A DNA stretch of 64,000 bases from Halorubrum sp. DM2 (GCF_901686465.1 NZ_LR594487.1:3237773-3301772); one strand, 5' to 3'; counted from the first letter of the stretch, positions 43,676 through 53,552 are shown. Translations and numbers: made by a program. Notes: generated by a model from the letters alone, not told the origin.

Positions 43676-43686
43676 CGAACGGTTCG
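43676..43686. promoter_or_regulatory. CGAACGGTTCG inverted repeat followed by a T-run
   Basis: This 11-base inverted repeat lies 19 bases after the OsmC stop and is directly followed by TTTTTG. The T-run favours termination of the OsmC transcript. Its arms also match the CGAAC/GTTCG half-sites of the palindrome 71 bases further on, so a regulatory role is possible. Confidence 0.35.
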
Positions 43687-43756
43687 TTTTTGACCCTTTT
43701 CCTGCGGCAGTACCGGATCCGCGTTCTCACGTCCTCGAAACGCCGATACCGATCGC

Positions 43757-43768
43757 CGAACGTGTTCG
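43757..43768 (+). promoter_or_regulatory. CGAA-N4-TTCG palindrome upstream of nosZ
   Basis: CGAACGTGTTCG lies 35 bases upstream of the nosZ TATA box and 98 bases before the ATG. Related 12-mers occur upstream of both DUF2249 genes. The half-sites recall the CGAAC/GTTCG motif I remember being reported for denitrification promoters bound by NarO in Haloferax volcanii; the spacing there may differ. A candidate activator site. Confidence 0.5.
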
Positions 43769-43802
43769 CGCGCTTCCTACCGCACAGGGAGCCGCTTGAC
43801 GT

Positions 43803-43810
43803 GATTTATA
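43803..43810 (+). promoter_or_regulatory. TATA box of the nos operon
   Basis: TGATTTATACC lies 56-63 bases upstream of the nosZ ATG, predicting a leader of about 30 bases. Confidence 0.5.
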
Positions 43811-43865
43811 CCGGAGCCCGCAACGTCCGCCTGTCGCGAGGGAATCGCCGCTCGCGGATTCACCA

Positions 43866-45785
43866 ATGTCAAATGACACACAGCGGTCCACGGACGCGGA
43901 ATCGGGCAACCAGACGACCGGCTCGACCGACGGGTTCGACTCGCTGCTCCCCGGCGTCCGTCGCCGCGACTTCATGAAGGCCGGCGCTGCGGTCGGCGGG
44001 ATCAGCGGGCTGGCGGGCTGTTCCAGCCTGCTGAACGAGGACGACGGCGTCGACGGAACGGCCTCGGCGAGCGGCGTCGACAACTCCGTCCCGCCGGGCG
44101 AACACGACGAGTACTACGCGCTGCTGTCCGGCGGGCAGGCCGGCGACGTCCGCGTGTACGGGCTCCCGTCGATGCGCGAACTCATCCGGATCCCGGTGTT
44201 CAACCCGGACGCCTCGCGCGGCTACGGGTTCGACGACGAGAGCAAGCAGATGCTCGAAGACGCCGGCGGCTACTCGTGGGGCGACACCCACCACCCGCGG
44301 ATCAGCCAGACCGACGGCGACTACGACGGCCGGTTCGCGTACGTCAACGACAAGGCGAACGGTCGGATGGCCCGGATCGACCTGACGTACTTCGAGACGG
44401 ACGCCATCGTCGACATCCCGAACCAGCAGGGGACCCACGGCGCGTGCGCCCAGCTGCCCGACACCGACCTCATCTTCGGCGTCGGCGAGTTCCGGACGCC
44501 GATCCCCAACGACGGGAGCGGGAACCTCGAAGATCCGGACTCCTACGGCTCCGTGCTCGCCGCGATCAACCCCGAGTCGATGAACGTCGAGTGGGAGGTC
44601 CTCATCGACGGCAACATGGACAACGGCGACGGGAGCAAGGAGGGTCGGTACTTCTTCACGAGCGCGTACAACACCGAGGAGGCCGCGACCGAGTCGGGGA
44701 TGACCCGCGCCGACCGCGACGACGTGAAGGCGTTCGATATCCCCCGGATCGAGGCGGCCGTCGAGGCCGGCAACTACGAGACGATAAACGAGGTGCCGGT
44801 CGTCGACGGGCGGAAGGACAGCCCGCTCAACCAAGGCGACGAACCTATCGTCACCTACATCCCGACGCCGAAGAGCCCGCACGGAGTCAGCGTCACCCCG
44901 GACAACGAGTACGTGATCGTCAGCGGGAAGCTCGACCCGACCGCGTCGATCATCGACATCGACAAGATCGACGAGGTCGACGACCCGACCGACGCCATCG
45001 TCGGCCAGCCGAAGCTCGGTCTCGGGCCGCTCCACACCGCCTACGACGGGCGGGGCCACGCGTACACGACGCTGTTCATCGACTCGCAGGTCGTCAAGTG
45101 GGACATCGAGGAGGCGGTCAACGCCGAGCCGCGCTCCGAGAGCCCGGTGATAGAGAAGATCGACGTGCACTACAACCCCGGCCACCTCATCGCCGCGGAG
45201 TCGTACACGGAGGACCCGGCGGGCGACTGGCTCATCTCGCTGAACAAGCTCTCGAAGGACCGGTTCCTCCCGGTCGGTCCGCAGCACCCGGAGAACGACC
45301 AGCTGATCTACATCGGCGACGACGAGAACGGGATGGAGCTGGTGAAGGACTCGCCGGCGCAGGCCGAGCCGCACGACGCGTCGATCTGTCACAAATCGAA
45401 GCTCGACCCGAAGGCGGTCTACGACCCCGAGGACCTCGAACTCAGCCACACGGCCGAGGGCGAGTCGTCGATGGAGCGGGTCGGCGACGACCGCGTCGAG
45501 ATCGAGATGTACTCGACCCGGAACCACTACGGGTTCCAGGAGATGGTCGTCCAGGAGGGCGACGAGGTCGAGATGCAGGTGACGAACATCGAGACCACGA
45601 GCGACATGCTCCACTCGGTGGCGATCCCGGACCACGATGTCCACATGCGGATCGCCCCGCAGGAGACGCGCAAGGCGACGTTCACCGCGGACGAGCCGGG
45701 CGTCTACTGGATCTACTGCGCGCACTTCTGCAGCGCGCTGCACTTGGAGATGCGCTCGCGGCTCATCGTCAAACCGGAGGAATAA
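43866..45785 (+). CDS. nosZ: Nitrous-oxide reductase NosZ
   Basis: A 639-residue copper enzyme that reduces N2O to N2 outside the membrane. A Tat signal (RRRDFMK, residues 32-38) ends in a lipobox-like LAGC (Cys52), so it may be a lipid-anchored protein. The CuZ-type His ligands are visible in DTHHPRIS, SPHGVSV, LHTAYDGRGH, HYNPGHL and EPHDAS across a beta-propeller. The C-terminal cupredoxin has the CuA site CAHFCSALHLEM (Cys618, Cys622, His626, Met629), plus His in MLHSVAI. Length matches known NosZ. It is first in a five-gene coupled operon. Haloarchaeal NosZ is known to be Tat-exported. Confidence 0.97.
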   Translation: MSNDTQRSTDAESGNQTTGSTDGFDSLLPGVRRRDFMKAGAAVGGISGLAGCSSLLNEDDGVDGTASASGVDNSVPPGEHDEYYALLSGGQAGDVRVYGLPSMRELIRIPVFNPDASRGYGFDDESKQMLEDAGGYSWGDTHHPRISQTDGDYDGRFAYVNDKANGRMARIDLTYFETDAIVDIPNQQGTHGACAQLPDTDLIFGVGEFRTPIPNDGSGNLEDPDSYGSVLAAINPESMNVEWEVLIDGNMDNGDGSKEGRYFFTSAYNTEEAATESGMTRADRDDVKAFDIPRIEAAVEAGNYETINEVPVVDGRKDSPLNQGDEPIVTYIPTPKSPHGVSVTPDNEYVIVSGKLDPTASIIDIDKIDEVDDPTDAIVGQPKLGLGPLHTAYDGRGHAYTTLFIDSQVVKWDIEEAVNAEPRSESPVIEKIDVHYNPGHLIAAESYTEDPAGDWLISLNKLSKDRFLPVGPQHPENDQLIYIGDDENGMELVKDSPAQAEPHDASICHKSKLDPKAVYDPEDLELSHTAEGESSMERVGDDRVEIEMYSTRNHYGFQEMVVQEGDEVEMQVTNIETTSDMLHSVAIPDHDVHMRIAPQETRKATFTADEPGVYWIYCAHFCSALHLEMRSRLIVKPEE

Positions 45786-45789
45786 CGCC

Positions 45790-46572
45790 ATGCGCTCGTC
45801 GCTCGCGCGGCTGACCGAGATCCGACGCGCGCTCCCGCTGGCAGCGGCGGCGCTGCTCGTCGGCGCGCTGTTGGTCCCGATGTGGCAGATCACGCTCACG
45901 GCACCGCAGTACCCCGGTCAGGAGCTGCTCATCGAGCTGTACGCCTACCCGCGTCTGGGCGGCGACTTCGCCGAGGTACAGGGACTCAACAAGTACGCAG
46001 GGTTCTACTACCCCGATCCGGTGTTCATCGACCCGAACTACGAGGTGGCGGCGGCGGCCATCGACGTCCCCGAGTGGCTGCTCGGTCCGGTCGTGTTCGT
46101 CGGGCTGGCGCTGACCGGCGCGTTCGTCGCGTTCGCGCCGACTGTCCGCAAGCTGAAGGCCGGACTCACCGCGCAGTTCGTCGGGACGATCACCGTCTTC
46201 GTCGGGATGTTCGCGTTCATCCAGTACCGGCTCTATCAGGCCGGCCACTCGCTCGACCCCGACGCGCCGCTCCGGGGTATCGAGGGGTTCACGCCGCCGC
46301 TTCTGGGGGCCTACGAGGTGGCCAACATCAGCGGCTTCGCGTGGTTCGGTCCCGGGGGGTACATGACCGTCGTCGCCCTCGCGCTGCTCGCGACCGCGTA
46401 CCTCGCGCGGGACATCGAGGCGACCGTGAGCGAACTCCCGGCGCTCGCGGTCGCGCTCCCCGGCGCGGTCCGCGAACGGGTCGCGAGCGGTGAGGGCGGC
46501 GACCGAGGCCAAAACGACGCCGACTCGACCACCACCGATCGCGACATCGGCGGAGGTGACCATGCCCGATGA
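45790..46572 (+). CDS. NosB-like membrane protein in the nos operon
   Basis: A 260-residue protein with about five membrane helices (near residues 15-35, 95-115, 130-150, 185-200, 200-215), no Cys or metal motif. The extracytoplasmic loops contain APQYPGQELLIELYAYPRLGG and YYPDPVFIDPNYEV. It starts 4 bases after the nosZ stop and overlaps nosD by 11 bases. Clade II N2O-reduction clusters often encode a membrane protein of this size, called NosB, at this place. I infer equivalence by position and shape only. The C-terminal 40 residues are polar and acidic. Confidence 0.6.
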   Translation: MRSSLARLTEIRRALPLAAAALLVGALLVPMWQITLTAPQYPGQELLIELYAYPRLGGDFAEVQGLNKYAGFYYPDPVFIDPNYEVAAAAIDVPEWLLGPVVFVGLALTGAFVAFAPTVRKLKAGLTAQFVGTITVFVGMFAFIQYRLYQAGHSLDPDAPLRGIEGFTPPLLGAYEVANISGFAWFGPGGYMTVVALALLATAYLARDIEATVSELPALAVALPGAVRERVASGEGGDRGQNDADSTTTDRDIGGGDHAR

Positions 46573-48058
46573 CCGCGTCGAGGCCGGCTTCCTCGCGGCC
46601 GCCTGCGTCGTCGCGGCGCTCGGGATCGCGCTCGCCCTCGGGGTCCCTGCCGCCGGCGTGGGTGCGGCGGACGCGAGCGAGGCGGGAGCGACGCTGAACG
46701 CCGCCACCGACTCCGGACTCACCGTCGCGACCGACGTGGCCGCGACGGGCGCGACCGCGCCCGACCGCGACGGGACCGCGACGCTCGACGGAGAGTCGTT
46801 CGCGTCGGCGCAGGCGGCGGTCGACGCCGCCGAGCCGGGCGACACGGTCGTCCTCGACGGGCGGTTCGACGAGCGCGTGAACGCGAGCGTCGACGATCTG
46901 CGGCTCGTCGCGAGCGACGGCGGCGCGGTGATCGACGGCGGCGGCGAGGGACGCGTGCTCACCGTGAGCGGCGAGAACGTCACCGTCTCCGGCGTCTGGA
47001 TACGCGGCTCTGGCAGCGACCTCGGGACCGAGGACGCCGGCGTCTTCGTCTCCGGGGACCGCGCCCGGGTCGAGTCGGTCCGGATCACCGACACGGCGTA
47101 CGGGATCTGGATCGATTCGGCCGACGAGGCCGTCATCGAGGACGTTCGAATCGACGGCCGCGAGGAGGTGTTCCCGCGGACCGACCGCGGGAACGGGATC
47201 CACCTGTACGAGACGACGGGCACGGTCGTCCGCGACAGCGAGATCGCGGACGCCCGTGACGGGATCTACTTCTCGTGGGCGGCGGACGTGCTCGCCGAGA
47301 ACAACACGATCCGGAACACGCGGTACGGCGTCCACTACATGTACTCGGACGACAACCGACTCGTCGACAACGTCGCGGCCGACAACGGCGTCGGCTACGC
47401 GCTGATGGTGAGCGAGGGGCTGACGGTGCGGAACAACACCGCCCTCCGAAACGACGACAGCAGCGGCCACGGGATCATGGCCAAGGACATCGAGGACTCG
47501 ACGATCGCGGGTAACCACCTCGTCGCGAACCGGAACGGCCTGTACCTCTACAACGCGCAGGGGAACCGGCTCGTCGACAACCTGATTTACCGCAACGGGA
47601 TCGGGGTCCACAGCGCCGCCGAGAGCGGGAGCGAGGTCGTCGCGGGCAACAGCTTCGTCCGCAACGACCGAGCCGTCGAGACCGTGCGGAACTCGCTCGC
47701 CGCGTGGAACGGCACCGACCGCGGCAACTACTGGTCGGGCGCTCGCGTCGCCGACCGCGACGGCGACGGCGTCAGCGAGATCCGACACCGACCCGTCGGG
47801 ATTGTCGAGAACCTCGTGGCCGACCACCCGCAGGCCGCGGCGTTCGTCGACAGCCCGGCGTTCGAGGCGGTGCGGATGGCCGAGAGCTCCTTCCCGGTCA
47901 TCGAGACGCCCGGCGTCATCGACCGCCACCCCCTCGTCGAGCCGAACCACGACTGGCGGGCGTACGAGCCGGACGGCACGGCGAACGCCGGCGGGCGCAC
48001 CGGCGACGGGACGGCCCGCGCCGCGAACCGAACCGCGGACACGGAGGACACACCATGA
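46562..48058 (+). CDS. nosD: Copper-site maturation protein NosD
   Basis: A 498-residue exported protein with a right-handed beta-helix built of repeats with short Asn/Gly-rich turns (e.g. GIYFSWAADVLAENNTIRNT and later NRNGLYLYNAQGNRLVDN). NosD works with NosF and NosY to load or assemble NosZ's tetranuclear copper site. The N-terminus has a hydrophobic signal segment (about residues 10-33). The C-terminus has a short Ala/Arg-rich tail. The ATG at 46562 overlaps the preceding gene by 11 bases, and its TGA overlaps nosF as ATGA. Confidence 0.92.
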   Translation: MPDDRVEAGFLAAACVVAALGIALALGVPAAGVGAADASEAGATLNAATDSGLTVATDVAATGATAPDRDGTATLDGESFASAQAAVDAAEPGDTVVLDGRFDERVNASVDDLRLVASDGGAVIDGGGEGRVLTVSGENVTVSGVWIRGSGSDLGTEDAGVFVSGDRARVESVRITDTAYGIWIDSADEAVIEDVRIDGREEVFPRTDRGNGIHLYETTGTVVRDSEIADARDGIYFSWAADVLAENNTIRNTRYGVHYMYSDDNRLVDNVAADNGVGYALMVSEGLTVRNNTALRNDDSSGHGIMAKDIEDSTIAGNHLVANRNGLYLYNAQGNRLVDNLIYRNGIGVHSAAESGSEVVAGNSFVRNDRAVETVRNSLAAWNGTDRGNYWSGARVADRDGDGVSEIRHRPVGIVENLVADHPQAAAFVDSPAFEAVRMAESSFPVIETPGVIDRHPLVEPNHDWRAYEPDGTANAGGRTGDGTARAANRTADTEDTP

Positions 48059-48861
48059 AAATCGACGCGACCGACGTGCGGAAGACGTACGATGACGTGA
48101 CCGCCCTCGACGGGCTCTCGCTTTCGGTCCCGAGCGGCTCGACGTTCGGGATCATCGGCACCAACGGGGCCGGCAAATCGACGCTGTTCCGGCTGCTCGT
48201 CGGTCACGACCGGCCGGACACCGGGACGGTCGCCGTCGGCGGCACCGACGTGACCGAGAACGGGCGGCAGGTCCGCGAGCGCGTCGGCTACCTTCCGGAA
48301 CACATCGGCTTCCCGGACGGGCTCACCGGCCGGGAGGTGCTGGGGGTTCACCGGGCGATCCGCGGCCTCCCGACGGACGGTCGGACCGCCGAGGCGATCG
48401 AACGGGTCGGACTGACCCCCGACGAGGCCGACCGCCGCGTCTCGGGCTACTCGAACGGGATGTGCCGCCGGCTCGGGCTGGCGACGGTGCTGTTGCCCGA
48501 CCCCGACATCTTGATCCTCGACGAGCCGACCGCGGGACTCGACCCGCGCGGCGTCGACGAGTTCCACGCCATCGTCGAGGAGATAGCGACCGACACCGAC
48601 GCGACGGTGGTGTTCTGTTCGCACGTGCTCGGCGAGGTCGAGCGTCTCTGCGACCGCGCGGCCGTCCTCCACGCCGGTCGCGTGTGCGCGGCGGGCCCCG
48701 TCGGCGAACTCGCGACCTCCGAGACCGGAGGGCCCGGCGAGTGCGACGGCGACGCGGCGGACAAGACGAACCCCGACGGCGGTCTCCGCGCCGCGTTCCG
48801 CGAGGCGGTCGGGGACCGGCCACGCGACGCCAGCGCCGAGCGCGAGGAGGTGACACCATGA
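48055..48861 (+). CDS. nosF: ABC transporter ATP-binding protein NosF
   Basis: A 268-residue ABC ATPase. Walker A is GTNGAGKST (about residues 40-48), the signature is SGYSNGMCRRLG and Walker B is DILILDEPTAGLDP. It should power NosDFY transport of the sulfur species or metal needed for NosZ's copper centre. Its start overlaps nosD, and its stop overlaps nosY (ATGA), so the three are translationally coupled. The signature has SNGM in place of the common SGGQ, as often seen in the NosF/CcmA group. Confidence 0.94.
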   Translation: MKIDATDVRKTYDDVTALDGLSLSVPSGSTFGIIGTNGAGKSTLFRLLVGHDRPDTGTVAVGGTDVTENGRQVRERVGYLPEHIGFPDGLTGREVLGVHRAIRGLPTDGRTAEAIERVGLTPDEADRRVSGYSNGMCRRLGLATVLLPDPDILILDEPTAGLDPRGVDEFHAIVEEIATDTDATVVFCSHVLGEVERLCDRAAVLHAGRVCAAGPVGELATSETGGPGECDGDAADKTNPDGGLRAAFREAVGDRPRDASAEREEVTP

Positions 48862-49877
48862 GTGACCCGACTGAGCGACCGACAGCGGAGCCAGAAGTGG
48901 AGGAAGCTGCGAAGAGAGATGAACGGGAGGGAACCCGCCCCGACGGCGGCCACCCCGACGCGACGGCCGCGGTGAGCGCGCTCGACGGCGGCACGGACGC
49001 CGAGGCGACGGACTCGATGTCGCAGGCGACCGCGGACGCCGCCGAGACCGAGGCGAGCGACGGCGTGCGCGATGCGCTCCGCCACGTCTTCGTCGTCGCC
49101 GTCACCGAGTACCGGCTGGCGGTCCGGAGCCGGTGGGCGCTCGCGTTGACCGGGCTGTTCGTCGTCTTCGGCGGGGTGATCATGACGTTCAGCGGCTCCG
49201 CGGTCGGGCCGGCGGGCGCGGAGCGCGTCGTCGCGTCGCTGACGAGCCTCGCCGCCTACCTCGTCCCGCTCGCGGCGCTCGCCTTGGGCTACGACGCGAT
49301 CGTCGGCCGCGAGGACGAGGGGTGGCTCGCGGTCGTGTTCTCGCTGCCGGTCCGCCGGAGCGAGGTCGTCGCCGGGACGTACCTCGGACGGGGGACCGTG
49401 CTGGCGGGCGCGACGGTCCTCGGGTTCGCCTTCACCGGCGCGCTGATCGTCCGCGAGTTCGGGATCGGCGCGTTGTCCGCGTTCCTCGGGTTCCTCGGCG
49501 GCGCGGTCGCCGTCGGGGCCGCGTTCCTCTCGGTCGCGATCCTGCTGTCGACCGTCGCCAGCGAGAAGACCCACGCGCTCGGCGCGTCGCTTCTGGTCTG
49601 GGTGTGGTTCGTGTTGGTCCACGACCTGCTCGCGCTCGGCGTCGTCGCGGCCGTCGAACTGCCGGACGCCGCGCTGTCGGCGCTAGTCCTCTCGAACCCG
49701 GTGAGCGCGTTCCGCGTGCTCGTCTTGAGCGGACTGGGCACGACGGCCGGCGGCGGGTTCACCGCCGTCCTCGCCGGCAGCGGGCTCTCGACGGTCTCGC
49801 TGTCGCTCGCGCTCGTCGCGTGGTGCGTCGTCCCCCTCGCCGCCGCGGCCGTGCTGGTTCGGCGACGGCGGCTGTGA
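48858..49877 (+). CDS. nosY: ABC transporter permease NosY
   Basis: A 339-residue permease with an unusually long acidic cytoplasmic N-terminus (about residues 1-70), then six membrane helices. The region RWALALTGLFVVFGG begins helix 1, and VFSLPVRRSEVVAGTYLGR is the typical coupling-helix segment of NosY/ABC-2 permeases. It overlaps nosF by 4 bases and is the last gene of the operon. No nosL or nosR is found before or after the operon within this window. The acidic lead may be a halophilic extension. Confidence 0.9.
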   Translation: MSDPTERPTAEPEVEEAAKRDEREGTRPDGGHPDATAAVSALDGGTDAEATDSMSQATADAAETEASDGVRDALRHVFVVAVTEYRLAVRSRWALALTGLFVVFGGVIMTFSGSAVGPAGAERVVASLTSLAAYLVPLAALALGYDAIVGREDEGWLAVVFSLPVRRSEVVAGTYLGRGTVLAGATVLGFAFTGALIVREFGIGALSAFLGFLGGAVAVGAAFLSVAILLSTVASEKTHALGASLLVWVWFVLVHDLLALGVVAAVELPDAALSALVLSNPVSAFRVLVLSGLGTTAGGGFTAVLAGSGLSTVSLSLALVAWCVVPLAAAAVLVRRRRL

Positions 49878-49945
49878 GCGCCGTCGACCGTCCGTGATTC
49901 CCGACTCCGGTGGAGTTATCCGACATACGGTCGGAACTGGTGGCG

Positions 49946-50188
49946 ATGCCCTCCGAAACGGACGAACAACTCGAATCGGTCCGTCGTCTCCTCTGGGTCG
50001 TCGTGTTCCTGCTCGGAATCGGAGTCGCGGCGCTCGGCGACGTCGCCGCCGCGGTCCGCGGCTACGGGACTCTGATATCGACCGTCGCCCGCGCGACCGG
50101 AATCCTGACCGTGATCGCGGTGCTTGCGCTGCTCTACTGGCGACTGTTCCGGATCGAGCCGGAGCCGGAACCGGAGGAAGCGGACTGA
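49946..50188 (+). CDS. Small two-helix membrane protein downstream of nosY
   Basis: An 80-residue protein if started at the ATG 49946 (MPSETDEQLE); an in-frame GTG at 49910 would give 92 residues. Two hydrophobic helices (about 15-35 and 45-65) flank a short Arg-Gly loop, and the C-terminus is an acidic PEPEPE run. It lies 68 bases after nosY on the same strand and might be part of the nos transcript. No similarity is recognised. Possibly an accessory of the nos complex, on position only. Confidence 0.5.
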   Translation: MPSETDEQLESVRRLLWVVVFLLGIGVAALGDVAAAVRGYGTLISTVARATGILTVIAVLALLYWRLFRIEPEPEPEEAD

Positions 50189-50214
50189 CCGGAAGAAGTT
50201 CGGAGTTTGACCGC

Positions 50215-50898
50215 CTACTGAATCCGCTCGATCCCGTCGTCGTCCGGCGAGTCGAAGTCGACGGGGCGGCGCGGGAGGTCGTCGACGAACTCCCGGACGA
50301 TGGTGCGCTCGACGCGCTGGAGCACCTCGCTACAGGTCGATTTGGCGATACCGACGTGGTCAGCCACCTCGGTGAGCGTGGTCTCCCGGGGCACGTCGTA
50401 GTAGCCGCGGTCGACCGCCTCGAAGAGGACCTCGCGCTGGCGTTCCGTGAGCGATCCGCCGGGGTTCACGCGCTGTTGGACGTACTCGACCTCGAAGTCG
50501 GCCCCCACGTCGCGGAGCGCGTCGCCGAACTCCGCGACGCGCTCGTGGTCGCCCGTGACGTCGACGCGGGCGACGCCGTCGCGGATCTCGACCGGCATCT
50601 CGATGGGAACCCCCGCCCGCTTGGCGACGGTCTGGAGCAGCGGGACGAGCGCCTCGACCTGAACGGTGACCATCCCGTCGTCTTCGGCCATCACCGAGGA
50701 GTGCGTGATCGTGTTGTGGTCCGCGATCGCGTCGAGGATCGGGTCCGTGTCGTCGTCGGTGATCCGGACCAGCGCGAACCCCGCGCCGTCGTCGGGCGTC
50801 GCCGTCAACACCTGAAACCGCACGTCCGGGAACTCCCGCGAGACGTCGCCGACCCACGGGCCCTCCGGGATGTCCACGCGGAGGCGTGCCTGTGCCAT
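50215..50898 (-). CDS. HTH-10 (Bat-type) transcriptional regulator
   Basis: A 227-residue haloarchaeal regulator. A sensory N-terminal domain (1-155, with RFQVLTATPDDGAGFALVRI and the IEMPVEIRDGVARVDVTGDH segment) precedes the HTH-10 domain: LTERQREVLFEAVDRGYYDVP then TLTEVADHVGIAKSTCSEVL. No Cys-rich cluster is present, unlike NarO-type regulators. The start at 50898 precedes MAQARLRVDI. It diverges from a DUF2249 gene and sits next to the nos operon. Between them is a palindrome related to the nosZ upstream site, so it may regulate both. Confidence 0.85.
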   Translation of the reverse strand: MAQARLRVDIPEGPWVGDVSREFPDVRFQVLTATPDDGAGFALVRITDDDTDPILDAIADHNTITHSSVMAEDDGMVTVQVEALVPLLQTVAKRAGVPIEMPVEIRDGVARVDVTGDHERVAEFGDALRDVGADFEVEYVQQRVNPGGSLTERQREVLFEAVDRGYYDVPRETTLTEVADHVGIAKSTCSEVLQRVERTIVREFVDDLPRRPVDFDSPDDDGIERIQ

Positions 50899-50949
50899 GC
50901 GCGTGCGTTCGGTGCCGGCGTGAAAGTACCTTCGGCTCCGCGACCGTCG

Positions 50950-50960
50950 GAACATGTTCG
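50950..50960. promoter_or_regulatory. GAACATGTTCG palindrome between HTH-10 and DUF2249 genes
   Basis: A perfect 10-base palindrome GAACATGTTC, continuing as TTCG, lies 52 bases from the HTH-10 start and 40 bases from the DUF2249 start. It resembles the nosZ and DUF2249-repeat sites (GAACGTGTTC, GAATGTGTTC). It overlaps an in-frame ATG at 50954, which suggests that ATG is not the true start. Confidence 0.5.
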
Positions 50961-50998
50961 TCACAAACGACCCGGGGCCGGCGTCCGTCTCTTCGGGT

Positions 50999-51382
50999 AT
51001 GGCATCCGAGACCGGCGATCCGGCGGCGATCGAACGGGCGGTGGCCGAGCGGACGGACGCTCCCGCGGGCGGGGAGACGGTCCCCCTCGACGTCCGCGAG
51101 CTGGGGCCGCCGAAACCGCTCCGCGAGACGCTCGAACGCGTCGAGACCCTCGGCGACGACGACGTGTTGGTCCAGTACAACGACCGGGCCCCGCAGTTCC
51201 TCTTCCCGCGGCTTGACGACCGCGGGTTTGCGTACGCCGCGGTCGAGACCGACGCGACCGACGCGGTCGTCACGGCGATCTGGCCGGCGGACGGCGAGGG
51301 CGGCGTCTCGGCGGGCGAGGAGGCGGCGTCGGACGGCCCCGGCGCGACCGATCCGTCTCCGGGCAGCGCGCCGAACCCGTAA
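50999..51382 (+). CDS. Single-domain DUF2249 protein
   Basis: A 127-residue protein if started at 50999 (MASETGDPAA); an earlier ATG at 50954 would add 15 residues. The DUF2249 core is recognisable: PLDVRELGPPKPLRETLERVE, then a VQYNDRAPQFLFPRL segment in place of the HDP core, then AVVTAIWPA. It is transcribed divergently from the HTH-10 regulator. The palindromic site overlaps the earlier start, so the later ATG is preferred. The last ~25 residues are a Gly/Ala/Ser tail. Confidence 0.7.
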   Translation: MASETGDPAAIERAVAERTDAPAGGETVPLDVRELGPPKPLRETLERVETLGDDDVLVQYNDRAPQFLFPRLDDRGFAYAAVETDATDAVVTAIWPADGEGGVSAGEEAASDGPGATDPSPGSAPNP

Positions 51383-51501
51383 CAGAAAGGGTGTTGTGGA
51401 ACGATTCCCGCGGCGGACATCCCGACGCGACGGTTCTCTGATTACAAATGCCTCCGCCATCGTTGCCGGCTATTCGAGAACCGCATCGTCGTCGGTTCGG
51501 G

Positions 51502-52164
51502 TCACCGTCGTGTACTCCGCCGGAGACGGCCCAAGAGCAGCGCGCCGACTCCGCCGGCGAGCCCCGCGGAGCCGACGAGGACGACCGCGGTCGCGACCCC
51601 GCCGTACCGCGCGGCCGCCGCGTCGATGCCGACCCGGATCCAGCCGAGATTCGGCACCGCGAACAGCGCCTTCCCGGCGATCCACTCCTCGGGGACGACC
51701 GGGGCGATACCCGCACTCTGGTCGTACAGGTCGTTCGCGTCGCCGTAGGTGACGTACCCGTCGTAGGGGGCCGGACAGGTCGAGAGCTCGACGCAGTCGC
51801 CGGAGAGGAGCGCCGGGTCGGCCCGGTCCGTCCAGTCCTCGCCGGCGGAGACGCGGAACGCCAACCGGTGGAACACCGGTCTGCCCCCGGCACCCGGAAC
51901 GGTGTACACGACCACGTCGCCGGCTCCGCCGAGCCGCGTCGGCGCGTCGGGGTCGGCCGCCGTCGCGAGGTCGCCCCACGGCGGCCGGTCGGTCGCGGTG
52001 ACGACGACGAGGTCGCCGCGCTCGACGCCGGGGGCCATGCTGCCGCTCTCGACCGCGACGAACGGGGGCCACGTCCCGACGAGCGCGCCGAACAGGAGCG
52101 CGATCAGGAGGATCGCGACCGCAGGCGCGATCGCACCGGTGCGATCGGGGCGGGGGCTGCTCAC
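51502..52164 (-). CDS. Signal peptidase I, archaeal/ER type (S26B)
   Basis: A 220-residue membrane protease if started at GTG 52164. The in-frame frame extends to another GTG at 52263, but that extension reaches into the gcvT promoter region. A hydrophobic N-terminal helix (AIAPAVAILLIALLFGAL) precedes VESGSMAPGVERGDLVVV with the catalytic Ser. His replaces the bacterial Lys in PVFHRLAFRV, the ER/archaeal Ser-His arrangement. A YVTYGDAN segment follows. A second helix closes the C-terminus. It removes signal peptides from Sec-exported proteins. Confidence 0.85.
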   Translation of the reverse strand: MSSPRPDRTGAIAPAVAILLIALLFGALVGTWPPFVAVESGSMAPGVERGDLVVVTATDRPPWGDLATAADPDAPTRLGGAGDVVVYTVPGAGGRPVFHRLAFRVSAGEDWTDRADPALLSGDCVELSTCPAPYDGYVTYGDANDLYDQSAGIAPVVPEEWIAGKALFAVPNLGWIRVGIDAAAARYGGVATAVVLVGSAGLAGGVGALLLGRLRRSTRR

Positions 52165-52296
52165 GCCCGGTAGGGGGACCGGCGACCGCTTGAGGCTGTC
52201 GGCCGAGCGGTCGTCGTCCCGCCCGAGGACTCGCTCTTCCCGTCCGCCGACCGCCGATGTCACAAAACCTTAGGTACGTCCGAGAGAGGTTCGGGT

Positions 52297-53496
<1,200 letters not shown>

Positions 53497-53552
53497 GACC
53501 GCCGTCGGCCGTCGTCGGTCGCCGCCGGCTGCCGTCTTCCAGACCGAGCCGA

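Noticed and set aside
43869-45899. Minus-strand open frame of 676 codons across nosZ
   Set aside because: It is a shadow of nosZ; all catalytic motifs are on the plus strand.
49910-49945. GTG start for the small membrane protein after nosY
   Set aside because: It is possible, but the ATG at 49946 gives a cleaner short polar lead; kept as an alternative.
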